Below are positions 1 to 7,547 of a DNA stretch of 18,260 bases, piece after piece (the first letter of the stretch is position 1; each line of letters starts with the position of its first letter). The DNA lies in contig URSX01000029.1 in assembly GCA_900550615.1 (NCBI GenBank), forward strand, positions 1 through 18,260. The letters are read 5' to 3'. The translations under genes and the position numbers were made by a program. This DNA is from an uncultured Eubacteriales bacterium. Lineage in GTDB: Bacteria; Bacillota; Clostridia; Oscillospirales; Oscillospiraceae. Below the pieces are notes generated by a model. It saw only the letters and a list, made by a program, of their open reading frames with translations, ran no database searches and had not been told where the DNA came from.

Positions 1-9
1 TTCCGATCT
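1..9. other. Possible residual sequencing-adapter end
   Basis: The first nine bases, TTCCGATCT, are identical to the 3' end of the common Illumina adapter (which ends CTCTTCCGATCT). A nine-base match placed exactly at the window edge suggests untrimmed adapter at a contig end, though chance cannot be excluded. Bases 10-53 hold no recognisable gene or terminator. Confidence 0.4.
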
Positions 10-53
10 CAGACGGACAAATTCCACACTGGCAGCCTGAATCGTTTCCAGGT

Positions 54-1226
54 TTACTCCCCTTGCTGCTTCTTCCGGCCCAGACTGCGCAGAAAGCCGG
101 TGGCCTGCTTCAGCCCGTCCTGGGCAGAGGAAGCCACCTCCCCGCCGATATCCACAGCCAGACGCTTGAATAGCTCCGCAAGGATGCGGCGGGTCTTTTC
201 ATCCGCTCCGGCGTATTCCTTCACCAAAGCCACCGCGCCGCCCAGGCCCATCTCCTGCACATCTTCCAGGGTACGGGCCCTGCCGCCCATGCTGAGGATA
301 TCAAAAAAGGCATCGGTGAAGTCCCGGCGCTCCTGGGGCGTCATGGAGCCTACCCAGTCCCGAAGGACATCGTCCGTCCGACGTCCCATGGCAGAGCGCT
401 CCTCCAGATGGATGAAATGGTTGCGCTCGGTGCACCAGGACAGGGCCTCGTGCTGCATAATGGAGCGGGCCGTGCTGGCAATGACGGTATACTCCTCCCA
501 GTGCTCCAGCAGCACACCCACAATGGAGGACTCCGGTATAAATGTATGGAGCCGATCCTTCACCAGGGCGTACTCCGGCGCCTCGGTCACGCTGCGGTTG
601 AAGCCGGGGCCGTCGTTATTATACACGGCCAGCAGGCGGCTGCAGTCCTTATCGGGCAGGTGCAATCCCGCCCAGGCCGCCAGATTGCCGCCCTTGGAAT
701 GGCCGCCGATGCGGACCTTGTGGAAGCGGCAGAGCTTCATAATTTCCGCCGTATATTCCGCCGCGCGCACCTGAGCCGGGACGGCCTCCAGATAGCTCAT
801 GTTGAAGTCCTCTTTCCAGCCCACCAGGGACGTATCCGTCCCCCGGAAGGCCACGAACACGGACTTATCCGGCAGCAAAAAGGTCACAGCGGCAAACTGC
901 ATCTCCCGCTCCTCGTCACTGCAGTCCTCGAAGGCAAACATCCGCACCCCGGCAAACCGCTCCGACTGCGCCGCCTGCTGCGCCACGGGTATGTAGGGGA
1001 GCTGGGAAAGGCCCAGCTGCTCATCCTCAGGCTTCAGCCGGGCGCAGACATCGCTCAGCAGCACCGCCTCCCGGACCGACCGGGTCTTCAGCTCCGGGAA
1101 GCGGGAGAAATTGATATAGGATATGATGCACAGCACCAGATTATCCACCTCGTTGAAGGGATCCGCAGAAAAGGGAATGTCCCCCCGCCAGGTCAGATAA
1201 TCCGTAACCGTCGTGGTGTATTTCAT
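54..1226 (-). CDS. DUF2974 (Mbeg1-like) alpha/beta hydrolase family protein
   Basis: This is a 390-residue protein of the DUF2974/Mbeg1-like family, cytoplasmic by appearance (no signal peptide or membrane segment). It carries lipase-fold signatures. FRGTD at about residues 127-131 would be the oxyanion region. GGHSKGGNLA at about 174-183 holds the nucleophile-elbow serine, about Ser177. NNDGPGF at about 203-209 probably holds the acid residue. The N-terminal part (YLTWRGDIPFS, then a line about residential INFSRFPEL) is typical of the family. The start ATG at 1226 follows GGAGA a few bases upstream. A bidirectional terminator at 1249-1283 separates it from the efp cluster, so it is probably transcribed alone. 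No terminator is visible in the 53 bases after its stop. The physiological substrate of the family is not known to me, so no reaction is claimed. Confidence 0.85.
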   Translation of the reverse strand: MKYTTTVTDYLTWRGDIPFSADPFNEVDNLVLCIISYINFSRFPELKTRSVREAVLLSDVCARLKPEDEQLGLSQLPYIPVAQQAAQSERFAGVRMFAFEDCSDEEREMQFAAVTFLLPDKSVFVAFRGTDTSLVGWKEDFNMSYLEAVPAQVRAAEYTAEIMKLCRFHKVRIGGHSKGGNLAAWAGLHLPDKDCSRLLAVYNNDGPGFNRSVTEAPEYALVKDRLHTFIPESSIVGVLLEHWEEYTVIASTARSIMQHEALSWCTERNHFIHLEERSAMGRRTDDVLRDWVGSMTPQERRDFTDAFFDILSMGGRARTLEDVQEMGLGGAVALVKEYAGADEKTRRILAELFKRLAVDIGGEVASSAQDGLKQATGFLRSLGRKKQQGE

Positions 1227-1248
1227 GGCGTTCTCCTCTCCGGGTAGG

Positions 1249-1283
1249 AAAAAAGGGAGGCGCGGCCGGCGTCTCCCTTTTTT
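1249..1283. terminator. Bidirectional intrinsic terminator after the CD1247-like gene
   Basis: The arms AAAAAAGGGAG and CTCCCTTTTTT (1249-1259 and 1273-1283) flank a GC-rich centre, giving a stem with a T run on either strand. It lies 12 bases beyond the stop of the acidic zinc-ribbon gene and ends that minus-strand operon. Confidence 0.85.
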
Positions 1284-1295
1284 GTTTCGGTACGA

Positions 1296-1712
1296 TCAGT
1301 TCTCGTCTTCCTCGGCGCTGTCGGCCAGGTCGCTGAGGTCAAACTCCAGCTTCTCACCGCATTTGGGGCAGCGGATCTCGCCGCTCTCCAGCGTGTCCTC
1401 GTCAAAGACGATCTCCTCCTGGCAGACGGGGCAGGTGGTCTCGAAGTACTCGGCGTCGTCGTCCAGCTCCTCGTCCTCCTCATCCTCGTCCAGCTCGTAG
1501 AGGGTCTCCTCCACGTCGGACAGATCGTCGCTGACGGCGTCCAGACCGTCCTCCAGATCCGCCAGGTTCTCATCGATGTCCTCAAAACGCTCACTCATCT
1601 CATCCAGCACATCGATGATGGCGGCGATGAGCTTGCCCTCTTTGGTTTCCGTGTCCAGAGCCAGGCCCTCGGCCAGACCCTTCAGATATGCGACTTTCTC
1701 AGAAATTTCCAT
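1296..1712 (-). CDS. CD1247-like acidic coiled-coil/zinc-ribbon protein
   Basis: A 138-residue, strongly acidic protein resembling the clostridial 'CD1247 N-terminal domain' proteins found beside efp. Residues 1-35 (EKVAYLKGLAEGL then KLIAAIIDVLDEM) form the conserved helical head. Residues 36-87 are a predicted coiled coil with heptad-like hydrophobics and many Asp/Glu. A C-terminal zinc ribbon has two CPxC knuckles at Cys94/Cys97 and Cys115/Cys118, followed by another acidic tail. The start at 1712 has an AAAGGAG site. It sits 35 bases after efp with no terminator between, so the two genes are probably co-transcribed. The molecular function is unknown. The neighbourhood suggests a link to translation, but that is inference only. 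Confidence 0.8.
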   Translation of the reverse strand: MEISEKVAYLKGLAEGLALDTETKEGKLIAAIIDVLDEMSERFEDIDENLADLEDGLDAVSDDLSDVEETLYELDEDEEDEELDDDAEYFETTCPVCQEEIVFDEDTLESGEIRCPKCGEKLEFDLSDLADSAEEDEN

Positions 1713-1747
1713 GTTGCGCTCCTTTCTGAACCGCTTAAATGTCCTAC

Positions 1748-2314
1748 TTACTTTGCACGGGACAGATACTCACCGGTACGGGTGTCGATGGTGATCTTGT
1801 CGCCGATGTTGATGAACAGAGGCACCTTTACCTCGGCACCGGTCTCCACGGTGGCGGGCTTGAGGGTGTTGGTGGCGGTGTTGCCGGCCAGGCCCGGCTC
1901 CGTCTCGGTGACCTCCAGATCCATGAAGTTGGGGCACTCCAGACCGAAGACATTACCCTTGTAGCTGAGCACCTTGCACACGGTGTTCTCGGTGACGAAA
2001 CGGAACGCATCGCCCAGCAGATCCTTGCCCAGAGGGATCATGTCGAAGGTCTCCTGATCCATGAAGTAGTACAGATCGCCATCGTTATAGCTGTAGGCCA
2101 TGTCCTTGCGCTCCACGAAGGCTTCCTCAAACTTTGCGGTGGGGTTGAAAGAAGTTTCGGTGACGGCGCCAGTGACGATGTTCTTCATCTTGGTGCGGAC
2201 AAAGGCCGCGCCCTTGCCGGGCTTCACATGCTGGAATTCCACCACCTGCATGATCTTGCCGTCCATCTCAAAGGTCTTACCGTTTCTGAAATCACCTGCG
2301 GTAATAGTTGCCAT
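1748..2314 (-). CDS. efp: Elongation factor P
   Basis: EF-P binds ribosomes stalled at polyproline stretches and promotes peptide-bond formation. The product is 188 residues, the usual length, with the three-beta-barrel EF-P sequence throughout. The tip of domain I reads HVKPGKGAAFVR at residues 29-40. The lysine in PGKG (Lys34) is the position that is post-translationally modified in other bacteria (beta-lysylated in E. coli, 5-aminopentanolylated in B. subtilis). The C-terminal signature IGDKITIDTRTGEYLSR is intact. The start at 2314 is preceded by AGGAGGAAAC. A candidate sigma-A promoter and a leader hairpin lie upstream, so efp may be expressed apart from the M24 peptidase gene 152 bases upstream. 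Confidence 0.98.
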   Translation of the reverse strand: MATITAGDFRNGKTFEMDGKIMQVVEFQHVKPGKGAAFVRTKMKNIVTGAVTETSFNPTAKFEEAFVERKDMAYSYNDGDLYYFMDQETFDMIPLGKDLLGDAFRFVTENTVCKVLSYKGNVFGLECPNFMDLEVTETEPGLAGNTATNTLKPATVETGAEVKVPLFINIGDKITIDTRTGEYLSRAK

Positions 2315-2335
2315 AGTCTGTTTCCTCCTATGTAT

Positions 2336-2360
2336 GAGGAAATTTCTCTCTCATTTCCTC
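2336..2360 (-). other. Hairpin in the efp 5' leader
   Basis: GAGGAAA and TTTCCTC (2336-2342, 2354-2360) form a 7-bp stem just upstream of the efp Shine-Dalgarno site. No U tract follows in the minus direction, so it is not a terminator. It may stabilise the leader or affect initiation. Confidence 0.4.
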
Positions 2361-2393
2361 GAAATTATATTATGCGCCAAATGGGCCGTATAT

Positions 2394-2422
2394 ATTCTAT
2401 ATGAAAACCCGCCATTTTGCAA
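2394..2422 (-). promoter_or_regulatory. Candidate sigma-A promoter for efp
   Basis: On the minus strand TTGCAA (2417-2422) and TAGAAT (2394-2399) are separated by exactly 17 bases, about 80 bases before the efp start. A second TATAAT-like hexamer lies a little downstream without a good -35. Confidence 0.6.
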
Positions 2423-2466
2423 GTGTTTTGTTGCATTTTTTCGGACTGATACCTGAAAAAGTAGGT

Positions 2467-3540
2467 TCACAGGCACAAAAGGGCCTTGTCCGCCCTGGTA
2501 ATGTCCCGGCAGCCGTCCCCCTCCAGCACGATCACATCCTCGATGCGCACACCGAAACGGCCGGGCAGATAGATCCCCGGCTCGGCGGAAATGACACTGC
2601 CGGCGGGCAGGGGCTTGTCATTTCCCGGGGTAGCGTTGGGGCTTTCGTGGATCTCCACCCCCACGCCGTGGCCGAAGGCATGGCCGAAGTATTCACCGTA
2701 TCCCGCCTGCCCGATGACCTTTCGAGCGGCACCGTCGATCTCCGCACCTGCAGCACCGGGCCTGGCGGCGGCGATACCCGCCAGCTGGGCCCGCAGCACC
2801 GTGTCATATACCAGCTCCATCTCCTCCGTGGGCCGGCCGATGCAAACGGTGCGGGTCATATCGGAGCAGTAGCCCCGGTACACGCAGCCGAAGTCCATGG
2901 TCACGAACTCGCCAGAACGCAGCGCCCGGTCCGTGGGCACGGCGTGGGGCATGGAGCCGTTGGGCCCGCTGGCCACGATGGGATCGAAGGACATCTTCTC
3001 CGCCCCGAAGTGCAGCATGAGATACTGCAGCCGGGCGGCCACCTCCTTCTCCGTCACGCCGGGGCGCAACTCCGTGAGGATCTGCGCCAAAGCCTGCTCC
3101 GAGATGCGCTGGGCCTGCTCCAGACGCTCCAGCTCCCCGGCATCCTTCTGCCCGCGCAGCCGATGCATAAGCGCCGAGGCAGGCACCAGGTCGGCCTCCA
3201 GCTTCTCGCTGTAGAGCCGGTGCTCGGCCACGGTCATGGTCTCGTCCTCAAAGCCCAGACGCTTCACGCCGGAAAGGGCAAGGGACTCATTGATCCAGGC
3301 GATATAGCCCTTGCCGCGCTCCACCATGCCTATGGCGGCGTTTTCCACTGCAGTCTCCGCCGCCTCGATATAGCGGCTGTCGGTGAAGTAAAAATTTCCC
3401 TTTTGGGTCACCAGGGCCACGCCGTCCGTACCGGTGGAGGCAAAGCCGCTGGCATAAAAACGGTTATACTCCCCTGTGAGCAGTACACCGTCCAGCCCCG
3501 CCGCCGGGAGTGCGGCGGCTATCTTATCAAAATGGTTCAT
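2467..3540 (-). CDS. M24 family aminopeptidase (Xaa-Pro peptidase type)
   Basis: A 357-residue cytoplasmic metallopeptidase, the usual length of clostridial PepP/YqhT-type Xaa-Pro aminopeptidases, which remove an N-terminal residue preceding proline. Residues 1-125 form the creatinase N-terminal domain and residues 140-357 the pita-bread catalytic domain. All five expected metal ligands can be placed: Asp216 (MDFG), Asp227 (SDMTRT), His291 (FGHGVG), Glu320 (SAEPGIY) and Glu334 (RIED). His199 (MPHA) and His298 (IHES) fit the substrate-binding histidines. The start at 3540 has AAAGGAAG upstream, lying inside the end of yqeG. The three-base gap to yqeG indicates translational coupling. The pairing of a proline peptidase with EF-P is a common clostridial arrangement. 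Confidence 0.93.
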   Translation of the reverse strand: MNHFDKIAAALPAAGLDGVLLTGEYNRFYASGFASTGTDGVALVTQKGNFYFTDSRYIEAAETAVENAAIGMVERGKGYIAWINESLALSGVKRLGFEDETMTVAEHRLYSEKLEADLVPASALMHRLRGQKDAGELERLEQAQRISEQALAQILTELRPGVTEKEVAARLQYLMLHFGAEKMSFDPIVASGPNGSMPHAVPTDRALRSGEFVTMDFGCVYRGYCSDMTRTVCIGRPTEEMELVYDTVLRAQLAGIAAARPGAAGAEIDGAARKVIGQAGYGEYFGHAFGHGVGVEIHESPNATPGNDKPLPAGSVISAEPGIYLPGRFGVRIEDVIVLEGDGCRDITRADKALLCL

Positions 3541-3543
3541 GCA

Positions 3544-4050
3544 TCACGCTTCCTTTCTGCTGCGGCACAGAGCCTTGAACGGACGCTGCAGGCCGTGGAG
3601 CACATGGTTCCACAGGCCCCGGGGCCCGCCCATAGGCTCCACCATCACCGCCAGCACACCGCTGCGGTTGGCCCCCAGCACGTCGGTGAGGAGCTTGTCT
3701 CCCAGCATGGCCGTCTGCTCCGGTGTAACGCCAGACTGTTCCATGGCCCGGCGGTAGCCACGGGTGGAGGGCTTCCCGGCGTGGCCCACATAGTCGATCC
3801 CCAAATCCCGGCAGAAACGCTCTACCCGGACGGGGCTGCGGTTGTTGGAGAGTATCATCACCCGGACGCCCGCCTCCTTCATGGAAGCCAGCCATTCCCG
3901 CAAGGTCTCATCCGGCTCAGCCACATATTTGGGCGCCAGGGTATAGTCCAGATCGCACAGCAGCAGGCGGACGCCCCGCTCCCGGAGCATCCCGGGCGTC
4001 AGGTGGCCATAGCCGGGCAGTACCATCTGGGGAATCAGCGAAAAGGACAT
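3544..4050 (-). CDS. yqeG: YqeG family HAD IIIA-type phosphatase
   Basis: A 168-residue HAD-superfamily phosphatase of the YqeG type, close to the family length. Motif I is LCDLDYTLAP, with the nucleophile and acid Asp33 and Asp35; the residue after the second Asp is Tyr where Asn is usual. Motif II is MILSNN (Ser68), the motif III lysine is Lys93 (GHAGKPS), and motif IV is GDKLLTDVLGANR (Asp118, Asp123). The start at 4050 has GAAAGGAGT upstream. It is first in the minus-strand run yqeG, M24 peptidase, efp, CD1247-like. The physiological substrate of this family is not established to my knowledge. Confidence 0.92.
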   Translation of the reverse strand: MSFSLIPQMVLPGYGHLTPGMLRERGVRLLLCDLDYTLAPKYVAEPDETLREWLASMKEAGVRVMILSNNRSPVRVERFCRDLGIDYVGHAGKPSTRGYRRAMEQSGVTPEQTAMLGDKLLTDVLGANRSGVLAVMVEPMGGPRGLWNHVLHGLQRPFKALCRSRKEA

Positions 4051-4133
4051 ATCCCACCGACTCCTTTCATACTATCAATACTATAGATAATTTTATCATC
4101 TTCCACGCGGCAATGCAAGAGGGAGGCGCATCT

Positions 4134-4895
4134 ATGGATGTATATCTGGCCGCCGACAGCGGGCGGCTGCGGCAGGCCATGGCCTGCACAACACAGCTGG
4201 CACACATGAGCTACCGCATGGGCCCGGAGGGCACGCTGCTCTCCTCCCCCCTGCCGGCGGGTCTGCGGGGCGGACTGCTGATGCTCTCGGACGAAGGGGG
4301 GAGGTATCCCACCCAGGCGGAGGGCCTGTGCCGGACCCTGGCCCAGGAGTGCCAGAGGCGGCACTACGCCGGGGTGGTGCTGGACGCGGCGCCGCCGGAA
4401 GGCTTCTGCAGGGCTCTGGATGAGGCCCTCACCCGCCAGGGACGGAAGCTGTTTTTGCCGGAGTCCGTGGCACCGTTCGCCCCCCACGGCATCGCTCTGC
4501 TGTGTACCGCCCTGACCTCCGGCGACCTGGAGCAGCACCTGTCCGATGCCGCCGGGCGGTGGGGGCCGGAACGGCTGGCCCTGGATCTGCAGCGGATGAT
4601 GATCGACTATCCCCTCTCCGGGCCGGGCAGCGGCGTCCCCCTGACTATCGGGCAGCTGCACCAGCTGGCTCAGGGCCGGGCCACCTATTTCAGCCGCCCC
4701 CTCTGCGCCAGGTACTTTACCTACCGGTCGGACGGCGGCGGCACACGGTTCGTGCTTTTTGACGATCTGCAGACCCTGCAGGCCAAAATGGAGGTGGCGG
4801 AAAAGCTGGGCATACGGCAGGGGTTTTTCATGCTGCCGGAGGTAGAGGATCTGACAGGCGGACTGTTTCCACAGCGGGAGAGCGCGGCCCGGTGA
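4134..4895 (+). CDS. Unrecognised protein, possibly a degenerate GH18-like TIM barrel
   Basis: A 253-residue protein with no signal peptide or membrane helix. The start is placed at 4134 because GAGGGAGG ends seven bases before that ATG; an in-frame ATG at 4113 has no ribosome site. The layout is barrel-like: a helix then strand 'RRHYAGVVLDA' at about residues 75-85, 'ERLALDLQRMMIDYPLS' near 145-160, and a C-terminal 'FVLFDDLQTLQAKMEVAEKLGIRQGFFML' segment. That last segment resembles the end of GH18 spore-cortex or chitinase-like domains, in which a D(A/L)xSLxxK helix precedes the last strand. The GH18 catalytic DxxDxDxE motif is not present at the expected strand, so any such relation would be to a non-catalytic homologue. 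It is divergent from yqeG across 83 bases. The function is not known. Confidence 0.7.
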   Translation: MDVYLAADSGRLRQAMACTTQLAHMSYRMGPEGTLLSSPLPAGLRGGLLMLSDEGGRYPTQAEGLCRTLAQECQRRHYAGVVLDAAPPEGFCRALDEALTRQGRKLFLPESVAPFAPHGIALLCTALTSGDLEQHLSDAAGRWGPERLALDLQRMMIDYPLSGPGSGVPLTIGQLHQLAQGRATYFSRPLCARYFTYRSDGGGTRFVLFDDLQTLQAKMEVAEKLGIRQGFFMLPEVEDLTGGLFPQRESAAR

Positions 4896-4922
4896 CGGGT
4901 GACGGGATAAAATAATATCAAA

Positions 4923-4954
4923 AAAATGAGGTTCCGGAATCGGAACCTCATTTT
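4923..4954. terminator. Bidirectional terminator between the 4134 gene and rpsU
   Basis: A near-perfect stem AAAATGAGGTTCCG / CGGAACCTCATTTT with a four-base GAAT loop and A/T runs on both sides. It lies between two convergent genes and can serve both. Confidence 0.9.
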
Positions 4955-4979
4955 GCATGGCATGTAGGCAGAAAAAAGA

Positions 4980-5165
4980 TCAATAATATCTCTTGTTTCT
5001 GTTCTTGCGGGCAGCCTCGGACTTCTTACGGCGCTTGACGCTGGGGCTCTCATAGCACTCACGCTTACGCACCTCTGCCAGGACGCCGGCCTTCGCGCAG
5101 CTTCTCTTGAAACGCTTCAGAGCACTGTCCAGGCTCTCGCCTTCCTTGACATGAACTTCGGACAT
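4980..5165 (-). CDS. rpsU: 30S ribosomal protein S21
   Basis: A 61-residue basic protein with the S21 sequence: VKEGESLDSALKRFKR at residues 6-21, KRECYESPSVKRRKKSEAARK at about 34-54, and a lysine/arginine-rich tail ending KRYY. S21 is a late-binding small-subunit protein that contacts the 3' end of 16S rRNA near the anti-Shine-Dalgarno region. The start at 5165 has GGAGGGAAAATAG upstream. It is monocistronic, with its own consensus promoter and a shared terminator. Confidence 0.97.
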   Translation of the reverse strand: MSEVHVKEGESLDSALKRFKRSCAKAGVLAEVRKRECYESPSVKRRKKSEAARKNRNKRYY

Positions 5166-5185
5166 CTATTTTCCCTCCCTCCGAT

Positions 5186-5208
5186 GCACCCGGCTCGATC
5201 CAGGGTGC
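5186..5208 (-). other. Leader hairpin upstream of rpsU
   Basis: GCACCC and GGGTGC (5186-5191, 5203-5208) form a stem just 5' of the rpsU ribosome site within an untranslated leader of about 70 bases. A second short stem, GTCAT/ATGAC, lies upstream near 5219-5232. This could be an autogenous-control site or simple leader structure. Confidence 0.4.
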
Positions 5209-5241
5209 TCTTTAAGAGTCATTAACATGACTAACGGCTGT

Positions 5242-5270
5242 ATTATACCGGGGATAGTGCGCATTGTCAA
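5242..5270 (-). promoter_or_regulatory. Consensus sigma-A promoter for rpsU
   Basis: A perfect TTGACA (5265-5270) and a perfect TATAAT (5242-5247) on the minus strand with a 17-base spacer. This suits the high expression expected of a ribosomal protein. Confidence 0.9.
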
Positions 5271-5348
5271 GCAGTTTTTGGACAAAAGGCGAAAATTGTG
5301 AAAAAACGGCGTTCACGACCCAGGAATTTGCCGGATAAATTTTAGGGC

Positions 5349-5377
5349 TTGTACTTTTGGAAAATATATATTATAAT
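5349..5377 (+). promoter_or_regulatory. Sigma-A promoter for the Asp23-fakA operon
   Basis: TTGTAC (5349-5354) and TATAAT (5372-5377) are separated by 17 bases, about 60 bases before the Asp23 start. Confidence 0.85.
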
Positions 5378-5435
5378 GAAGTGCTATTATAGGCAATTTA
5401 TAAACCGATATCCTACACAGAAAGGAAGTTCGTTT

Positions 5436-5786
5436 ATGGTTAAAGTCCTTACGGATCAGGGCGAGATCGGCATCAGCAACGCCGTGTTCACCACCATCAC
5501 CGGCGCCGCCGCCACCAACTGCTTCGGTGTGAAGGGCATGGCCTACCGCAGCATGACCGACGGCATTGTGCATCTGCTGCGCCCGGAGGCTATGAGCAAG
5601 GGCGTGAAGGTCACCTATAACGAGGACAACACCGTTTCCATCGAGCTGCACATCATCGTGGAAAACGGCGTGAATATCGCCACGGTCTGCCGCTCCATCA
5701 TGGCGGAGGTCAAATATGTGGTGAGTAAGAACACCGGCGTGGAGGTCCGCAACGTGGATGTGTGCGTGGACTCCATCACCATGTGA
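5436..5786 (+). CDS. Asp23/Gls24 (YloU) family protein
   Basis: A 116-residue protein of the Asp23/Gls24 family, the usual size of the YloU branch. The start is ATG 5436, with AAAGGAAG seven bases upstream; an earlier in-frame ATG at 5349 overlaps the promoter and is rejected. Family features are GEIGISNAVFTTITGAAATNCFGVKGMA at the N terminus and a C-terminal VEVRNVDVCVDSITM. There is no signal peptide. YloU is usually encoded just upstream of YloV, as here, with a 22-base gap to fakA. The biochemical role of YloU is unresolved; Asp23 relatives are linked to envelope stress. Confidence 0.92.
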   Translation: MVKVLTDQGEIGISNAVFTTITGAAATNCFGVKGMAYRSMTDGIVHLLRPEAMSKGVKVTYNEDNTVSIELHIIVENGVNIATVCRSIMAEVKYVVSKNTGVEVRNVDVCVDSITM

Positions 5787-5808
5787 TGCCGGCAGGAGGA
5801 GAAGCTAC

Positions 5809-7485
5809 ATGACAGACAGAATCAGCGGCAGCGTTTTTAAACAGATGGTTCTTTTCGGCGCTGCCTGCATCACCATAGAACGAGAAGCCATCAACGACCT
5901 GAACGTATTCCCCGTGCCGGACGGCGACACCGGCACTAACATGAGCCTGACCATCCAAACCGCCGCCAACGAGCTGAAGAAAAACCAGCCCGTCACCGTG
6001 TCCGACGCCGCCTCTATCACAGCCTCCGCCCTCCTGCGGGGCGCAAGAGGAAACTCCGGCGTTATCCTCTCCCTGCTGTTTCGAGGTGTGTCCAAGTATC
6101 TCAAGGGCGATGAGGAGGCCGATGGTGTGCAGCTGGCCGGCGCTCTGAAGGAGGGCGTGGCCACCGCCTATAGCGCTGTGATGAAGCCCGCCGAGGGCAC
6201 CGTGCTGACGGTCTCCCGGCTGGCGGCTGACCGGGCCGTGCAGGCGGCGGAGGAGTGCAACAGCGTGGAATACGTCCTGCAGGAGGCCATCCGCAAGGGC
6301 CAGGAGACCCTGGCGGAGACCATTGAGATGAATCCGGTGCTGAAAAAGGCCGGCGTGGTGGACGCCGGCGGAAAGGGGTATCTGGTGATCCTGGACGGCA
6401 TGCTGCGGGCCCTGCGGGGCGAGGAGATCCCGGATGTGACCGAGGAAAAGGCCGAGAGCAAGGCCGATTTCTCCGCCCTCAGCGAGGAGGAGATCACCTT
6501 CACCTTCGACACGGTGTTCATCGTGCGCAAGTGGGAGAACACCTCCATCGAGCCCCTGCGGGCCTACCTGAGCACCATCGGCGACTGCCTGGTCATCGGC
6601 GAGGACGACGAGGCCTTTAAGGTCCATGTGCACACGGACATCCCCGGCGTCGCCCTGACGGAGGCCCAGAAATACGGCACCCTGGAGCTGGCAAAGATTG
6701 AAAATATGCGCACACAGTACGAGGCTGTGGCCGCCGGGCGCAAGGCCCAGAGCACTGACGACCTGGACGAGGTGGAGCGGGAGCTGGAGAGCATGGAAGA
6801 AGAACCGGCTGTGGCTCCGGCGGAGAAGCGGTACGGTTTTCTGGCCGTTTGCGCCGGCGAGGGGCTGGCCACTGCTTTCCGGGATCTGGGCGTGGACCGC
6901 ATCGTATCCGGCGGGCAGACCATGAATCCCTCTACGGAGGCCATTTTGCAGGAGGTAAACCGCACGCCCAGCGAGGTGGTGTTCATCCTGCCCAACAACA
7001 AGAACATCATCATGGCTGCCCAGCAGTGCGTGGGGCTGACGGATAAGAAAGTCATTGTGGTTCCCACGGCCACCGTGCCCCAGGGTATCACCGCCATGAT
7101 GAATGTGGATCTGGACTGCATCGATCCCCAGGCCATGGCCCAGGCCATGACCGAGGCCGCCGGGGCCGTGACCACCGCCCAGGTGACCTATGCCGCCCGG
7201 AACTCCGACTTTGACGGCTTTGCCATCAACGAGGGGGACTACCTGGCCCTGGAGGACGGAAAGCTGTTCGGCACCGACCGGAGCATTGAGCCGCTGCTTT
7301 CGAAGCTGGCGGAGGATGCCAAGGCCCGCAGCGCCGAGTTCGTGACCATCTTCTACGGCGAGGATGTGACGGAAGAGGATGCCCAGAAGGCCGAAGCGGT
7401 CTTTGCCGCCGCCTGCCCCGACGCAGAGGTCAGCGTGCTGGCCGGCGGACAGCCGGTGTACTACTACATCGTGTCCATCGAATAA
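5809..7485 (+). CDS. fakA: Fatty acid kinase FakA (YloV; DAK2 domain)
   Basis: A 558-residue protein matching the full-length YloV/FakA family. FakA phosphorylates fatty acids held by a FakB (DegV) partner, producing acyl-phosphate for membrane phospholipid synthesis. The N-terminal DhaL/DAK2 kinase domain (about 1-205) has the Mg-ATP motif NVFPVPDGDTGTNM (Asp38, Asp40) and LLRGARGNSGVILS at about 76-89. A middle domain (about 215-320) follows, then an acidic linker (about 325-350). The C-terminal DegV-like domain (about 355-558) has VSGGQTMNPSTEAIL and FILPNNKNI. The start at 5809 is chosen for AGGAGG 9 bases upstream; an upstream in-frame ATG at 5758 lies inside the Asp23 gene. No fakB gene is in the window. 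Confidence 0.93.
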   Translation: MTDRISGSVFKQMVLFGAACITIEREAINDLNVFPVPDGDTGTNMSLTIQTAANELKKNQPVTVSDAASITASALLRGARGNSGVILSLLFRGVSKYLKGDEEADGVQLAGALKEGVATAYSAVMKPAEGTVLTVSRLAADRAVQAAEECNSVEYVLQEAIRKGQETLAETIEMNPVLKKAGVVDAGGKGYLVILDGMLRALRGEEIPDVTEEKAESKADFSALSEEEITFTFDTVFIVRKWENTSIEPLRAYLSTIGDCLVIGEDDEAFKVHVHTDIPGVALTEAQKYGTLELAKIENMRTQYEAVAAGRKAQSTDDLDEVERELESMEEEPAVAPAEKRYGFLAVCAGEGLATAFRDLGVDRIVSGGQTMNPSTEAILQEVNRTPSEVVFILPNNKNIIMAAQQCVGLTDKKVIVVPTATVPQGITAMMNVDLDCIDPQAMAQAMTEAAGAVTTAQVTYAARNSDFDGFAINEGDYLALEDGKLFGTDRSIEPLLSKLAEDAKARSAEFVTIFYGEDVTEEDAQKAEAVFAAACPDAEVSVLAGGQPVYYYIVSIE

Positions 7486-7497
7486 AAAACCGAAAGA

Positions 7498-7527
7498 GGC
7501 CCCCGGCGGAGCTTTTCCACCGGGGGC
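7498..7527 (+). terminator. Intrinsic terminator after fakA
   Basis: GGCCCCCGG and CCGGGGGCC (7498-7506, 7519-7527) form a strong stem followed by ATTTTTATTT, 12 bases after the fakA stop. Confidence 0.92.
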
Positions 7528-7547
7528 CATTTTTATTTGGGAGACGG

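Noticed and set aside
2401..4086. Long plus-strand open frame opposite the M24 peptidase and yqeG
   Set aside because: It is antisense to two clear genes and owes its length to GC-rich codon bias; the translation is His/Gly/Pro-rich with no family signature.
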